A stretch of DNA of 48,489 bases from Lachnospiraceae bacterium (GCA_024681985.1 JAIKZU010000004.1:1-48489), one strand, 5' to 3'; counted from the stretch's first letter, positions 1-10,576 are shown. Notes: generated from the letters alone by a model not told the origin. Made by a program: numbers and translations.

Positions 1-435
1 GTGGTGCTGGCCCAGGACGGAAAGTCCGTGATCCGGCTGACGGTATATGTAAACGGCGAGTTTTTATACTCCATCCAGGGGGATGGGATGATCTTTGCCA
101 CGCCCACGGGTTCCACGGCTTACAACCTTTCCGCCAACGGACCCATCGTGGATCCGAAGATGGAAGTGATCCTTATGACGCCCATCAATCCCCATACTTT
201 AAATTCCAGAAGCAGTATCGTTTTGGACACCCGGGATGAGATCTCCATCGAGATCACGCCCCGGCGATCCACGGCAAAGGAAGCCGCCACGGTACTCTTT
301 GACGGAAGCTTTCCCTATGAGGTGGAGCCGGGAGATAAGCTCATTGTGAAGAAAAGCCAGTACAAGACAAAGATGATCTTTATCAAGCAGATGAGTTTTT
401 TGGAGCGTATGCGAAATAAGATGCAGGAAAACTGA
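1..435 (+). CDS. nadK: NAD kinase, C-terminal part (cut by left edge)
   Basis: ATP-dependent phosphorylation of NAD to NADP in the cytoplasm. The visible 144 residues are the C-terminal half of a family about 280 long. They carry the signature GDGMIFATPTGSTAYNLSA at about residues 27-45, followed by the TPINPHTLNSR block and the late FDGS motif, all diagnostic of bacterial NAD kinases. The frame is open from the first base, so the GTG at position 1 is probably an internal codon and the true start lies left of the window. recN follows after 76 bases. In many Clostridia argR sits between nadK and recN; here there is no room for it. Frame and stop are clear and the family assignment is firm. Confidence 0.95.
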   Translation: MVLAQDGKSVIRLTVYVNGEFLYSIQGDGMIFATPTGSTAYNLSANGPIVDPKMEVILMTPINPHTLNSRSSIVLDTRDEISIEITPRRSTAKEAATVLFDGSFPYEVEPGDKLIVKKSQYKTKMIFIKQMSFLERMRNKMQEN

Positions 436-511
436 TTCCGATGAAACCGCTCTTGCTATTATTCATGCATTTGATAGAATGAATCTTGGAAAGAGTATCG
501 GAAAGGAAGAA

Positions 512-2191
512 ATGCTAGAAAGGTTACATGTAAAAAATTTTGCACTGATCAAAGAAGAGGAGATCAGCTTCGGCAGCGGATTAAATGTATTATCCGGTGA
601 GACCGGAGCCGGAAAGTCCATCATCCTGGGGGCTTTGGGATTAGCCCTGGGAGGAAAAGCAGACCATGATGTGCTGCGGGACGAGAATACGGAGGCTTTG
701 GTGGAGGCGGTGTTTTCCGTAAGTGAAGCCGAAGAAGAGATCCTCCGGGAAATGGATCTGTCCGTATATGATCACGAAGTGATCATGTCTCGAAAGATCA
801 CCGGTGAGCGCTCCTCTGCAAAGATCAACGGAGAGACTGTGCCGGCTGCCCGTATGCGGGATGTAGGCGCTTTTCTTTTGGACATTTACGGCCAGCATGA
901 AAACCAGTCTCTGTTGAACCGAAAGAAACATCTGGATCTTCTGGACGAATTTGCCAAGGGGACTTTGTCGGAGGTAAAAAAGGATCTGCAGGATGTCTAC
1001 ACTACCTATACGGCAAAGAAAAAAGAATACGAAAACGCCAATACGGATGCATCGGATCGTATCCGGGAGCTAGACTTCCTGACCCACGAGGTGGAGGAGA
1101 TCCAAAATGCTTCCCTTAAGCCGGGGGAGGATGAGCAACTGGAGGAGGCGTTTAAAAAACTCGTAAACGGTCAAAAGATCGCAGATGCCATCGGTGAAGC
1201 TTACAGCCTCACCGGCGGGATGGATGCGGCATCGGACCGGATCGGCAGGGCCCTTCGGGAGCTCTCCCCCGTAGAGGAATATGATGAGGACTTAAAACAG
1301 TTGGTATCCGTGCTCAGAGACGCGGATGGGATCTTAAGTGATTTTAACCGACAGATCGCCGATTATCGGGATCGGTTCGATCACTCCGAAGAAAGCTTCC
1401 GGCAGACGGAAGACCGCTTAAACGAGATCAATCATTTAAAGAGCAAATTCGGGAATACCATCGAAGAGGTTCTTCGGTCCATGGAGGAAAAAACCGAACA
1501 GATCGAAAAGCTGCAGAATTACGATGCCTATCTGGAAAACCTGAAAAAGGAGCTGGATGCAGCGGAAGAAAAGGTAAAAAGCCTTTCTTCCCAGCTTACC
1601 GTCTTACGGCAGCAGGCTTCGGTGAATCTGTGTGCACTGGTAAAGGATGCTCTGTTGGATCTGAATTTCATGGATGTCTGTTTTGATATGGCTTTTTCAA
1701 AAACGGAGGGCTATACCGCAAACGGTGTGGATGTGGCGGAGTTTATGATCTCCACCAACCCCGGGGAGCCGGTGCGGCCGCTGGCGGCCATCGCTTCCGG
1801 AGGTGAACTCTCCCGGGTGATGCTGGCCATAAAGACCATCCTGGCTCAAAGCGACTCCATCGATACCCTGATCTTTGATGAGATCGACGCCGGTATTTCC
1901 GGTCGCACCGCACAGGCGGTATCGGAAAAGATCTATCTGGTCTCCCGTGCCCATCAGGTGATCCTCATCACGCACCTGCCCCAGATCGCGGCTATGGCGG
2001 ATCATCATTTCCTCATTGAAAAGGATGTGGTGGAGGGTAGCACTGTTTCCTCCATTCAGGAACTGTATGCGGAACAGATCACATCGGAACTGGCCCGCAT
2101 GGTGGGAGGAGTGGAGATCACCAATGCCACCTTGGAAAATGCCAGGGAACTGAAAGAATTGGCTGATGAGAAAAAACAGACCATGAATTAA
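512..2191 (+). CDS. recN: DNA repair protein RecN
   Basis: SMC-like ATPase that acts early in double-strand break repair. The N-terminal ATPase half has a Walker A (SGETGAGKS, about residues 28-36). Two long charged coiled-coil arms occupy roughly residues 150-380. The C-terminal half has the ABC signature ASGGELSRVMLA and Walker B LIFDEIDAGISG, followed by ITHLPQIAA. I chose the ATG at 512 rather than an in-frame ATG at 479, because 512 has a purine-rich GGAAGA site just upstream and gives MLERLHVKNFALI, the usual RecN beginning, with 559 residues as expected for the family. It follows nadK, a common Firmicutes arrangement, and may be co-transcribed with it. No frameshift or missing motif. 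Confidence 0.96.
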   Translation: MLERLHVKNFALIKEEEISFGSGLNVLSGETGAGKSIILGALGLALGGKADHDVLRDENTEALVEAVFSVSEAEEEILREMDLSVYDHEVIMSRKITGERSSAKINGETVPAARMRDVGAFLLDIYGQHENQSLLNRKKHLDLLDEFAKGTLSEVKKDLQDVYTTYTAKKKEYENANTDASDRIRELDFLTHEVEEIQNASLKPGEDEQLEEAFKKLVNGQKIADAIGEAYSLTGGMDAASDRIGRALRELSPVEEYDEDLKQLVSVLRDADGILSDFNRQIADYRDRFDHSEESFRQTEDRLNEINHLKSKFGNTIEEVLRSMEEKTEQIEKLQNYDAYLENLKKELDAAEEKVKSLSSQLTVLRQQASVNLCALVKDALLDLNFMDVCFDMAFSKTEGYTANGVDVAEFMISTNPGEPVRPLAAIASGGELSRVMLAIKTILAQSDSIDTLIFDEIDAGISGRTAQAVSEKIYLVSRAHQVILITHLPQIAAMADHHFLIEKDVVEGSTVSSIQELYAEQITSELARMVGGVEITNATLENARELKELADEKKQTMN

Positions 2192-2213
2192 AAAACACAT
2201 ATCCTGATCTCGG

Positions 2214-2242
2214 TTGACATGCTCTTTTTCTTTCGCTAAAAT
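2214..2242 (+). promoter_or_regulatory. Sigma-A promoter of guaB
   Basis: A perfect -35 box TTGACA (2214-2219) is separated by exactly 17 bases from TAAAAT (2237-2242). It lies in the short gap between recN and guaB, about 45 bases before the guaB start, so guaB is very likely transcribed independently of nadK-recN. Confidence 0.85.
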
Positions 2243-2268
2243 AACCCTAATTATCAAGCATTCACTAA

Positions 2269-3753
<1,485 letters not shown>

Positions 3754-3766
3754 AACAAAACGGGAT

Positions 3767-3800
3767 AAAAAGTCTTCGGTAAGAACCGGAGACTTTTTTT
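3767..3800 (+). terminator. Rho-independent terminator of guaB
   Basis: A 12-base stem (AAAAGTCTTCGG with CCGGAGACTTTT, one G-U pair) closes a six-base TAAGAA loop and runs into a seven-T tract. It starts 14 bases after the guaB stop codon. Confidence 0.9.
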
Positions 3801-3887
3801 GGATTATCTGTCTCCAATGGATGCAAATAATAGTCAAAAGGGATAAAATAAAGTGGATAAAAGGATGACTATTTTTGGAGAAGAGAT

Positions 3888-4319
3888 ATGAGCAGATTTT
3901 TTAAAAATACAACCCAGGTAGTGACGGTGCTGGGACTCATCGCGGTATTTTGCGTGTTGATGATCATAGGGCTCTATGCAAGAGATTATGACTTAAAGGT
4001 GGAGGACGGGAAGCTGCAGTTCGTGTCGGAGATCGGCATCGCCACCCCCATGGTCCTAAGCTTAAACAATACGGACCCCGGCAAGATCACTGCCCAGACC
4101 CAAAAACTCCCCTCCGTGGACGGCTATCAGTTCCGGGTTTCCGGGAATTCCGCCTTCTTTTTGGCAAAGACCTATCGTTCCCAGATCGGGGGACATACAG
4201 AGGCAAACCTGAAAAAGGGAAAGACCTATTATTTTCAGGTCCGTGCCTACAAGGAGAATGAAGCCGGACGGGTGGTATATGGCAAATGGGGCGCAAAGAG
4301 AAGTATCGCGGCGAAGTAG
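3888..4319 (+). CDS. Small membrane-anchored protein with fibronectin III-like end
   Basis: A 143-residue protein with an N-terminal hydrophobic segment (about residues 8-30) preceded by MSRFFKN, so it is anchored with its bulk outside the membrane. No lipobox or obvious cleavage site is seen. The outer part ends in GKTYYFQVRAYKENEAG followed by YGKWGAKRS, the pattern of the last strands of fibronectin type III repeats common in extracellular clostridial proteins. Earlier strands are less clear and the domain may be incomplete. A GGAGAAGAG ribosome site precedes the ATG. The gene ends 21 bases before the hisA-like gene, so the two may be co-transcribed. The function is unknown; binding to a polymer or protein outside the cell is only a guess. 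Confidence 0.72.
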   Translation: MSRFFKNTTQVVTVLGLIAVFCVLMIIGLYARDYDLKVEDGKLQFVSEIGIATPMVLSLNNTDPGKITAQTQKLPSVDGYQFRVSGNSAFFLAKTYRSQIGGHTEANLKKGKTYYFQVRAYKENEAGRVVYGKWGAKRSIAAK

Positions 4320-4340
4320 CCGCTTTGAGAGGTTTTACAA

Positions 4341-5135
4341 ATGGAATTTCGACCATGTATCGACATACATAACGGCAAGGTCAAGCAGATCGTCGGCGAG
4401 AGTTTAAATGACGCCGAAAATAAAGCACAGGAGAACTTCGTCTCGGAAAGGGATGCGGATTTTTTTGCAAATTTCTACAAAGAGGAGGGCCTTTTGGGAG
4501 GTCATGTCATCCTCTTGAATAAATCGGATTCCCCTTATTACGAGGAGACAAAGGCGCAGGCCCTAAAAGCCCTTCGCGCTTATCCCAAAGGACTCCAGGT
4601 GGGAGGGGGCATCACCCCCGCCAATGCCCGGGAGTTTTTGGATGCGGGGGCATCGCACGTCATCGTTACTTCCTACGTTTTTTCCGACGGCAGGATCGAT
4701 TACGACCACTTAAGAGAAATGGTGGACTGCGTGGGCAGGGAGCACCTGGTATTGGATTTAAGCTGTCGGAAGAAGCATGTGAACTATTATGTGGTGACGG
4801 ATCGGTGGCAGAAGTTTACGGAGGAGAAGGTCACGTTGGATTTCCTCCGGGAGATGTCCGCTTACTGCGATGAGTTTTTGATCCATGCGGTGGACGTGGA
4901 AGGCAAGGACCAGGGTGTGGAAAAGGATCTGATCCGGCTGTTATCTGACTGGGACGGCATTCCCATCACCTACGCCGGAGGCGTAGCTTCCTACGAGGAT
5001 ATCGAGCTGATCAGGGAGCAGGGCTCCGGTCGCATCAACGTTACCGTCGGGTCTGCTCTGGATCTCTTCGGCGGAGATCTAAACTACGAGACGGTACTTC
5101 TGATGTGCAAGGGATATGTGCCCCGGGCGGATTAG
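4341..5135 (+). CDS. hisA: Eukaryote-type ProFAR isomerase (HisA/HIS6-like)
   Basis: Expected to isomerise the aminoaldose ProFAR to the aminoketose PRFAR in histidine synthesis, using a (beta/alpha)8 barrel. The start RPCIDIHNGKVKQIV places the first catalytic aspartate at residue 8. LQVGGGIT and YAGGVAS are phosphate-binding loops. The central LVLDLSCRKK and YYVVTDRWQKFTEE are typical of the eukaryotic HIS6-like branch rather than ordinary bacterial HisA. The length, 264 residues, also fits that branch, which is slightly longer than the usual 240. No other early his gene is adjacent; hisC lies at 31247 in an unrelated setting. Identification as a HisA-family barrel is firm, and placement in the eukaryote-like branch is from memory of that family. 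Confidence 0.88.
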   Translation: MEFRPCIDIHNGKVKQIVGESLNDAENKAQENFVSERDADFFANFYKEEGLLGGHVILLNKSDSPYYEETKAQALKALRAYPKGLQVGGGITPANAREFLDAGASHVIVTSYVFSDGRIDYDHLREMVDCVGREHLVLDLSCRKKHVNYYVVTDRWQKFTEEKVTLDFLREMSAYCDEFLIHAVDVEGKDQGVEKDLIRLLSDWDGIPITYAGGVASYEDIELIREQGSGRINVTVGSALDLFGGDLNYETVLLMCKGYVPRAD

Positions 5136-5224
5136 GATATCCCGGTACGGCAGCAGAAGACCTATGCTGGAGTGGAAAAAGGAAGGCTTCTTGCCATGGT
5201 GACGGAATTATAAAAAGTGAAGGG

Positions 5225-6124
5225 ATGGTGAACTTTTTGAGATTTATAAAGATGCAGGGGTGCGGTAACGATTATGTGTATATCGACTGCACCAAAGAAA
5301 CAGTGAATGATCCAAAGGAGGCAGCGGTCTTTTTGAGCGACCGCCATTTTGGCGTTGGATCCGACGGCTTGATCCTCATCAAACCATCGGATGTGGCAGA
5401 TTTTGAGATGGAAATGTACAATTCCGACGGCTCCCGGGGGGAGATGTGCGGAAACGGGATCCGTTCCGTGGCCAAGTACGTATATGACTTTGGGCTGACG
5501 GACAAAAAACAGATCACCATTGAGACCCTGGCCGGGATCAAGACCCTGGCGCTCAACGTATCCGAGGGAAAGGTGGATACGGTTCGGGTGGATATGGGAG
5601 CTCCCATCTTGGAAGCGGCGCAGATCCCCGTTACCTATCCGGAAAAGGAGTTGATCAATAAACCACTGGAGGTGGACGGTACCATCTATCATGTCTCCTG
5701 TGTGTCCATGGGCAATCCCCACTGTGTCACCTTTTTGGAGGAGGATGTGCGGCAGCTTCCTCTGGATCGGATCGGACCCAAATTTGAAGCGCACAAGATC
5801 TTTCCCAAGCGGGTAAATACGGAGTTTGCAAATATCATCGACCGAAAGCATATCCGCATGCGGGTATGGGAGAGGGGAGCCGGAGAGACTTTAGCCTGCG
5901 GTACCGGCGCATGCGCCACGGCGGTGGCTGCCGTCTTAAACGGCCTGACAGAAGATACGGTGGATGTGGAATTATTGGGAGGTCATTTGGAGATCACCTA
6001 TGACCGGGTGGCAAACACCGTTTATATGACCGGACCTGCCAAGGTGGTGTTCACCGGTGAGATCGATCTGCCGGAGTCTTTCGAAAAAGACGATGTAAAG
6101 ATCTATTCAAGAAATAGTTTTTAA
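5225..6124 (+). CDS. dapF: Diaminopimelate epimerase
   Basis: Converts LL- to meso-diaminopimelate without a cofactor, for lysine and peptidoglycan. Both catalytic cysteines are present: C75 in NSDGSRGEMCGNGIR and C225 in GETLACGTGACATA. The usual opening FIKMQGCGNDYVYID is intact. The frame is open further upstream, to 5105, but that stretch has no family resemblance. ATG 5225 gives 299 residues; TTG 5237 would give MRFIKMQGCGN, closer to the family's usual first residues, so the start is uncertain by four codons. A strong terminator follows. The partner dapL lies about 11 kb away at 16900, so the pathway genes are dispersed. Confidence 0.96.
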   Translation: MVNFLRFIKMQGCGNDYVYIDCTKETVNDPKEAAVFLSDRHFGVGSDGLILIKPSDVADFEMEMYNSDGSRGEMCGNGIRSVAKYVYDFGLTDKKQITIETLAGIKTLALNVSEGKVDTVRVDMGAPILEAAQIPVTYPEKELINKPLEVDGTIYHVSCVSMGNPHCVTFLEEDVRQLPLDRIGPKFEAHKIFPKRVNTEFANIIDRKHIRMRVWERGAGETLACGTGACATAVAAVLNGLTEDTVDVELLGGHLEITYDRVANTVYMTGPAKVVFTGEIDLPESFEKDDVKIYSRNSF

Positions 6125-6143
6125 AATGATATCGATCTAAGAG

Positions 6144-6189
6144 AAAAATCCTTGTAACCGCGAGATAACGCGGTTTTCAAGGATTTTTT
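6144..6189 (+). terminator. Rho-independent terminator after dapF
   Basis: A long stem pairs AAAATCCTTG plus AACCGCG with CGCGGTT plus CAAGGATTTT around an AGATAA loop, with a small internal bulge, and runs into six Ts. It begins about 20 bases after the dapF stop and separates the housekeeping genes from the signalling block that follows. Confidence 0.92.
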
Positions 6190-6293
6190 ATGGTAATTGT
6201 CAAAACACTATGATAAAATAATAACATTGTTGCACTATTGTTGCAGGAAGTGAACTACAATCACACTGTAATTTGCTTTTGTGGAGGCAGATC

Positions 6294-7625
6294 ATGAAGC
6301 GAAAAAAAACATCTGAGGCCGTTGAATTCAAGTCGGTTTATGAAGTTCTACAGGTGGACGAGGAAACAGATCCGGAAGGATTTAGACCCTACGATGCGAA
6401 GGATTTGGTTGAAGGCATTAAAGTGTATGACTTTATGTTGAACACAGTCAACAGTGGACTGGATGATTATGTGAGGGCTTATGAAAAAGATCCCTCCGAT
6501 CGGACTACAATCCAGGCAGCGTATACTTTTAAGATAGATGTCCTGGCCGGCATGGCCAAGACCTTCCGTCCCCTTTCCGCATACGGAAGAGACCGTCTGG
6601 GAGAGGTCAAAAAATGCAGTCGGGAGTATGCGTCATTTGTGGCACCCTTGATCACAAATATCACGCCGGATAAAGCGGAGTCCTTTTCAAAAGTCCTGAC
6701 CGAGGATATGAGAGAGGACGTGGAAGTCGGCAAAGTGAAAGCTCTCGGTGCGGTTCGTTACAGAGACGGGAAACTGTACGGAGCAGGGGCCATCGTATAT
6801 AAAGTAGAATACTCGCCCATCATCGGCGGAAATGTGGGCAGGATCCTTTGGCTGTATGTGCACGAGGATTTTAGAGAACAGGGAGTCGGAGATCACCTGA
6901 TGGCCGAACTCCTGGGCAGCATGTTGGAAAACGGGATCGAACATGTCACCATTGACGGGCTCACCGGGGATGAGATCGAATTGGATCGCCTGAAGGCATA
7001 TCTCATGTCCTCCTGGATGTTCGATCTGGAGACCACGCTGAATACGGATGCGTTGATTCGGGTAGGGAATATTAAGAACCTCAGCAAGTTCAAGGATCTG
7101 GTCAAAGGTGTCAAATCCCTTTCCGAACTTAAGGACGGAGAGAATTCCAACGGAGTGAAAAACGCACTTAAGCGTATGGGACGCCCCGGCTACCTTTCCG
7201 ATAAGCTTTTAAAAACGGATTATATCGACCCTGAGCTGAGCTTTTACCTGGGCACGGAGACTACCGTTACGGCGCTCCTTTTAGCCCACAGGCTCCCTTC
7301 GGGCAAAATACGTGTGGAGTATCTGAACTCCGAAGACGGTTCCTTTGAACCACAGCAGAAACTGATCTCAGCCTTTTTCAAAAAAACGTCTATTCAATGC
7401 AGCGAAGAAACCCTGCTTTACATACCCGTTGATTCGGCAGAAAATGCGATCTTTATTGAAGAGATCTGTCCGATCCAGTTGGGACAGTACATGTTGGAGG
7501 GGCTTTTAGCTCCCCGCATCGGTTCCGATGAGGATATCGATGCAAAGATGGTGGCAGCACTGTTAGAATTTGATGAAGATGAAATAGAGGAACTGGATGG
7601 TATGATCAAGGCCGCAAAGGAATGA
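6294..7625 (+). CDS. GNAT-fold protein at head of signalling block
   Basis: A 443-residue protein. The middle contains a GNAT acetyl-CoA-binding motif: ILWLYVHEDFREQGVGDHL at about residues 183-201, preceded by the beta strands YGAGAIVYKVEY. The family's Q/R-x-x-G-x-G/A signature is present as REQGVGD. The first 150 residues and the last 170 match nothing I recognise; the C-terminal part (FYLGTETTVTALLLAHRLP onward) may be a second degenerate GNAT fold. The ATG at 6294 is chosen because GGAGG sits six bases upstream; an earlier TTG at 6273 lacks such a site. The gene 10609-11463 has a similar two-part plan. A coiled-coil gene follows after 22 bases. Substrate unknown. Confidence 0.75.
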   Translation: MKRKKTSEAVEFKSVYEVLQVDEETDPEGFRPYDAKDLVEGIKVYDFMLNTVNSGLDDYVRAYEKDPSDRTTIQAAYTFKIDVLAGMAKTFRPLSAYGRDRLGEVKKCSREYASFVAPLITNITPDKAESFSKVLTEDMREDVEVGKVKALGAVRYRDGKLYGAGAIVYKVEYSPIIGGNVGRILWLYVHEDFREQGVGDHLMAELLGSMLENGIEHVTIDGLTGDEIELDRLKAYLMSSWMFDLETTLNTDALIRVGNIKNLSKFKDLVKGVKSLSELKDGENSNGVKNALKRMGRPGYLSDKLLKTDYIDPELSFYLGTETTVTALLLAHRLPSGKIRVEYLNSEDGSFEPQQKLISAFFKKTSIQCSEETLLYIPVDSAENAIFIEEICPIQLGQYMLEGLLAPRIGSDEDIDAKMVAALLEFDEDEIEELDGMIKAAKE

Positions 7626-7647
7626 AATGAGAGGGAGGTAACCGATC

Positions 7648-8808
7648 ATGAAGGAAAAGCTGAATGAGAGCTTTATGCTGGATGAGAGTTTTATCCAGGA
7701 AGAGGAATTTGAGCAAAAGCAGGAGAACGAGTATGCGGACAATCTCCAGATGAATCTGCAAAAACAGCAGGACAATCTGCAGCAGAACGCCCAGAAGTCA
7801 GGGACACTGCAGGCAACTCCTCAGGAGATGGTAGAGCAGAAGATCAGTGATTCCTTCCCGATCACCAAGGAAAATGTCAATACGCCCGAAGGTCCCGTTC
7901 CGGTGGAACCTCAGCCTGTTGTTCTCGAAAGAAAGTATGAAGCTATACTCGGTAAACTGGATAAAGACTACAACAATGTTATGGAGACTTGGGGTTATTA
8001 TCAGAGGATGGAAGAAACCCGTGAACCTTTGAAGTTTCGCATTAAGCAATTGGAGATTGTGGATACCAACGCCAGTCGGTATACTCGTTGGAAGATTGGC
8101 TTCTTCATGAACAAGAAGAGTGAGAAATTTGCACGCTTCCAGCAGATCAGTGACATGAAGAATTTTGCGAGAGCCAAACTCAAGCAGCTCAGAGCAGAAT
8201 ATAAGATAGAGCAGGAAAAAGAAAAAGAGAATATATCCCATAAGGGAAAAATAGATTATGAATTCGTTGATCGTACGGGGGAACTGATAAACAGTCGTCC
8301 TTTACCGGCCAAAATGCTGTTTCAGCTAACCGGTGGCATTATCGCCGGATTGCAGAAACTCGGCAGGAAAATATTTGCACTTCAAGCCGATTCCAATTAT
8401 AGAGAAAACAGTTTTATTGTTAAAAAGAACGATTTTGCGGAAAAGACAAGGGATTTCCTCCTGTTAAGATTCAAGAAGGACAGCGTAGCCGCCAAGAATA
8501 AAAGGATCGAGAACGAAGACGATAGAAATGAATTAAATGACTACGGCAGTGACCAGGAATTCATGGACTACGAACAGATCTATGATACCTATGAGAGTCT
8601 TGTAAAGAACAAGGAAGTTCTTTTGGCTGAATACCAAAAGAGAAATAAAGACAGCGCAAAGATAGAGGCGCTTCAGCAGATGATCGAAAAACAGCAGGAT
8701 GAAATCGATGCCTATAACAAGAACGTGGAGGATGAGCGTTTTATCCTGACGACGAACATTTCTGATGAACTTGATCAGAAGATCAAAAAAGTAAGATTTA
8801 AAAAGTAG
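7648..8808 (+). CDS. Glutamine/lysine-rich coiled-coil protein of unknown function
   Basis: I do not recognise this 386-residue protein. It starts acidic and glutamine-rich (residues about 1-60, with repeated LQ and QQ patches), then has several stretches with heptad-like spacing of hydrophobic residues among K, E and Q, ending in a basic KIKKVRFKK tail. There is no signal peptide or clear membrane span; one mildly hydrophobic patch (MLFQLTGGIIAGLQ, about residue 222) is too short. It is likely cytoplasmic and elongated. A GGGAGG ribosome site precedes the ATG, and the next gene begins five bases after the stop, so it belongs to the same transcript as the GNAT and membrane genes. A scaffold or adaptor role in that block is possible but not shown. 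Confidence 0.7.
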   Translation: MKEKLNESFMLDESFIQEEEFEQKQENEYADNLQMNLQKQQDNLQQNAQKSGTLQATPQEMVEQKISDSFPITKENVNTPEGPVPVEPQPVVLERKYEAILGKLDKDYNNVMETWGYYQRMEETREPLKFRIKQLEIVDTNASRYTRWKIGFFMNKKSEKFARFQQISDMKNFARAKLKQLRAEYKIEQEKEKENISHKGKIDYEFVDRTGELINSRPLPAKMLFQLTGGIIAGLQKLGRKIFALQADSNYRENSFIVKKNDFAEKTRDFLLLRFKKDSVAAKNKRIENEDDRNELNDYGSDQEFMDYEQIYDTYESLVKNKEVLLAEYQKRNKDSAKIEALQQMIEKQQDEIDAYNKNVEDERFILTTNISDELDQKIKKVRFKK

Positions 8809-8813
8809 GGATT

Positions 8814-9518
8814 ATGATTGAATTATCACATTTGAATTATGCCACCATTATTCTGGATATCAGTGCCGTTATCCTGGTATACGGAATCTTGCGGCAGACC
8901 AGGATCATGAGAAAGAGCAGGCTGGAATCGGACAGCCTGTTCTTTGGCATGTTGATACTAACGGTGGTCATGGCTTTATCCGACATCGTGGGATACATCA
9001 CCGAGGATAAACCGGGTTGGATCCTGATCAATATCCAGATCATATCCATGACCATCTTTTATATCGCTTTTATATTTTTAGCCATGCGGTGGTTTGATTA
9101 CTGCACTTTCCGGTTCCGGGACAAGGGACGGGTGAAAAAGATCGGGATGCAGCCTGCGCTGATCCCCGGAGTACTGACCTTTGGCCTCATCTTTCTCAAC
9201 CAATCCACCGGGATCATCTTTTCCGTGGATGAAGTGGGAGGATACCACCGGGAGGCTCTGTTCATTCCCATGTACATCGTGATCGTAGCTTACCTGGCCA
9301 CAGGTTTTTACTACATTGCCAGATACCGTACCAGTGATAAAAAGGTGCTGATCCCCATGTGGCTCTATGTCATGCCCATTGTGGTCAGTTCATTTATCAC
9401 CTTTGTGGTGGGAGAGGTTTCCATGGCTGCTTTGGGAACGGCCATTACCATCGCCTTTACCCACCTTGGTACCATGAACGAAGTGGCGGAGATCAGTATG
9501 AAGGAGAGTGTGCAGTGA
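8814..9518 (+). CDS. Polytopic membrane protein, sensor half without output domain
   Basis: A 234-residue protein with six or seven hydrophobic segments and short loops, resembling the membrane sensor halves of the GGDEF proteins at 9518, 11548 and 12612. Unlike them it has no cytoplasmic domain: after the last span only about 15 residues remain (ending EISMKESVQ). It could be a relative that has lost its output domain, or one subunit working with the next gene, since its stop codon overlaps the next ATG by one base. No frameshift joining the two is apparent, as the following gene has its own full set of membrane spans. Role unknown. Confidence 0.72.
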   Translation: MIELSHLNYATIILDISAVILVYGILRQTRIMRKSRLESDSLFFGMLILTVVMALSDIVGYITEDKPGWILINIQIISMTIFYIAFIFLAMRWFDYCTFRFRDKGRVKKIGMQPALIPGVLTFGLIFLNQSTGIIFSVDEVGGYHREALFIPMYIVIVAYLATGFYYIARYRTSDKKVLIPMWLYVMPIVVSSFITFVVGEVSMAALGTAITIAFTHLGTMNEVAEISMKESVQ

Positions 9519-10576
9519 TGTTTTTGGATGAGATTCATGTAACATTTTATGCGGATGTCGCTGCCGCCATGCTTTCCCTGGGTGTGCTGGTGCTTTGCAG
9601 CAGAGGCATCATCAAAGATGACTTTTTAGGTGGTCTTTTCCGTCTGCTGTTGGTGGTGTCCATTTGCCTGTCGGCCATCGATGCGGCCACCTATGCCAGG
9701 AAATATCATGAGTTTCCCGGCGCTTACCCTCTGGCCATGGGATTACAGACACTTCTGGAATTGGTCTTAAACTTTATCATATTCTTATGGCTTCTCTACG
9801 CCAACTATAAGATCTATCGCAGTCGCGACAGCATCAAGCGAAAGTTTTATCAGTTTATGATCCCTCTCTTCGTACTCATGGGAGTGGATATCATCAACGT
9901 TTTTACCGGAATCCTTTTCTACTACGACGAGCACGTGATGTATCATACCACCTGGCTTGTGATCCCATACTATTTGATCCGGTACTTTTATTTCTTTTCC
10001 ATTGTCATTCAGATCGCCCTTCACAAGAGGCATAACAGGAATCTTAAATTTTTTGACCTGGGTGGTTTTATCATACCGGTGCTGGTGGGCGGACTCGTAA
10101 CGAATTTAAGTCCCTATTCCGTTATGGCGTTAGGCTTTGCCATCGGTCTTTGCAATGAATATGCGGGCATCATTAACGAACGGAGCTTTATGGACCGACA
10201 GACGGGATACTTTAACAGATTCTATCTGAGATATTTAAAAAATGATATCGACCGGGAAGTTTTCTCCCCCAGGAGCGGCATCATTTTTCGACTGACGGAT
10301 CCGGAGGACATGGGGGATTTTGCTGAGATCCTGTCTTCCCTCCTTCCCAAGAAATGCGAGGTGATCCGTTACAACGAGGATACAGTGGTAATGCTGGCAG
10401 AGACCGCGAACAAGGGCGGCCTCCATATGATGTCGGAGGACGTGAACCTGGCAGTGGAGAAGTTTAACACAGACCATAAGGACAGAACTCTGTCGGTATC
10501 TATGGATACGATCAGCAAGAAGAAAAAAGAAACCTCCAAGGGCTTTTATGAGATGTTGATCAGAAGGATAGGGTGA
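9518..10576 (+). CDS. Membrane protein with severely degenerate GGDEF domain
   Basis: A 352-residue protein. Six or seven transmembrane segments fill residues 8-230. A cytoplasmic domain then starts with DRQTGYFNRFYLRYLK, the counterpart of the DxLTGLxNRR opening of diguanylate cyclases. Where GGDEF should stand there is RYNEDTVVMLAE, so metal and GTP binding residues are absent and cyclase activity is very unlikely. The ATG at 9518 overlaps the preceding stop (TGATG), indicating translational coupling; the frame is open upstream to 9359 but that part overlaps the previous gene and is not family-like. It probably acts as a sensor or scaffold rather than an enzyme. Confidence 0.75.
   Translation: MFLDEIHVTFYADVAAAMLSLGVLVLCSRGIIKDDFLGGLFRLLLVVSICLSAIDAATYARKYHEFPGAYPLAMGLQTLLELVLNFIIFLWLLYANYKIYRSRDSIKRKFYQFMIPLFVLMGVDIINVFTGILFYYDEHVMYHTTWLVIPYYLIRYFYFFSIVIQIALHKRHNRNLKFFDLGGFIIPVLVGGLVTNLSPYSVMALGFAIGLCNEYAGIINERSFMDRQTGYFNRFYLRYLKNDIDREVFSPRSGIIFRLTDPEDMGDFAEILSSLLPKKCEVIRYNEDTVVMLAETANKGGLHMMSEDVNLAVEKFNTDHKDRTLSVSMDTISKKKKETSKGFYEMLIRRIG

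Noticed and set aside
5105-5224. N-terminal extension of DapF
   Set aside because: The extra 40 residues overlap the end of the HisA gene and have no resemblance to the family; DapF starts near FIKMQGCGN.
8814-10576. 8814 and 9518 genes as one frameshifted gene
   Set aside because: Each has its own complete set of membrane spans and the junction is a clean TGATG overlap, so two separate coupled genes fit better.
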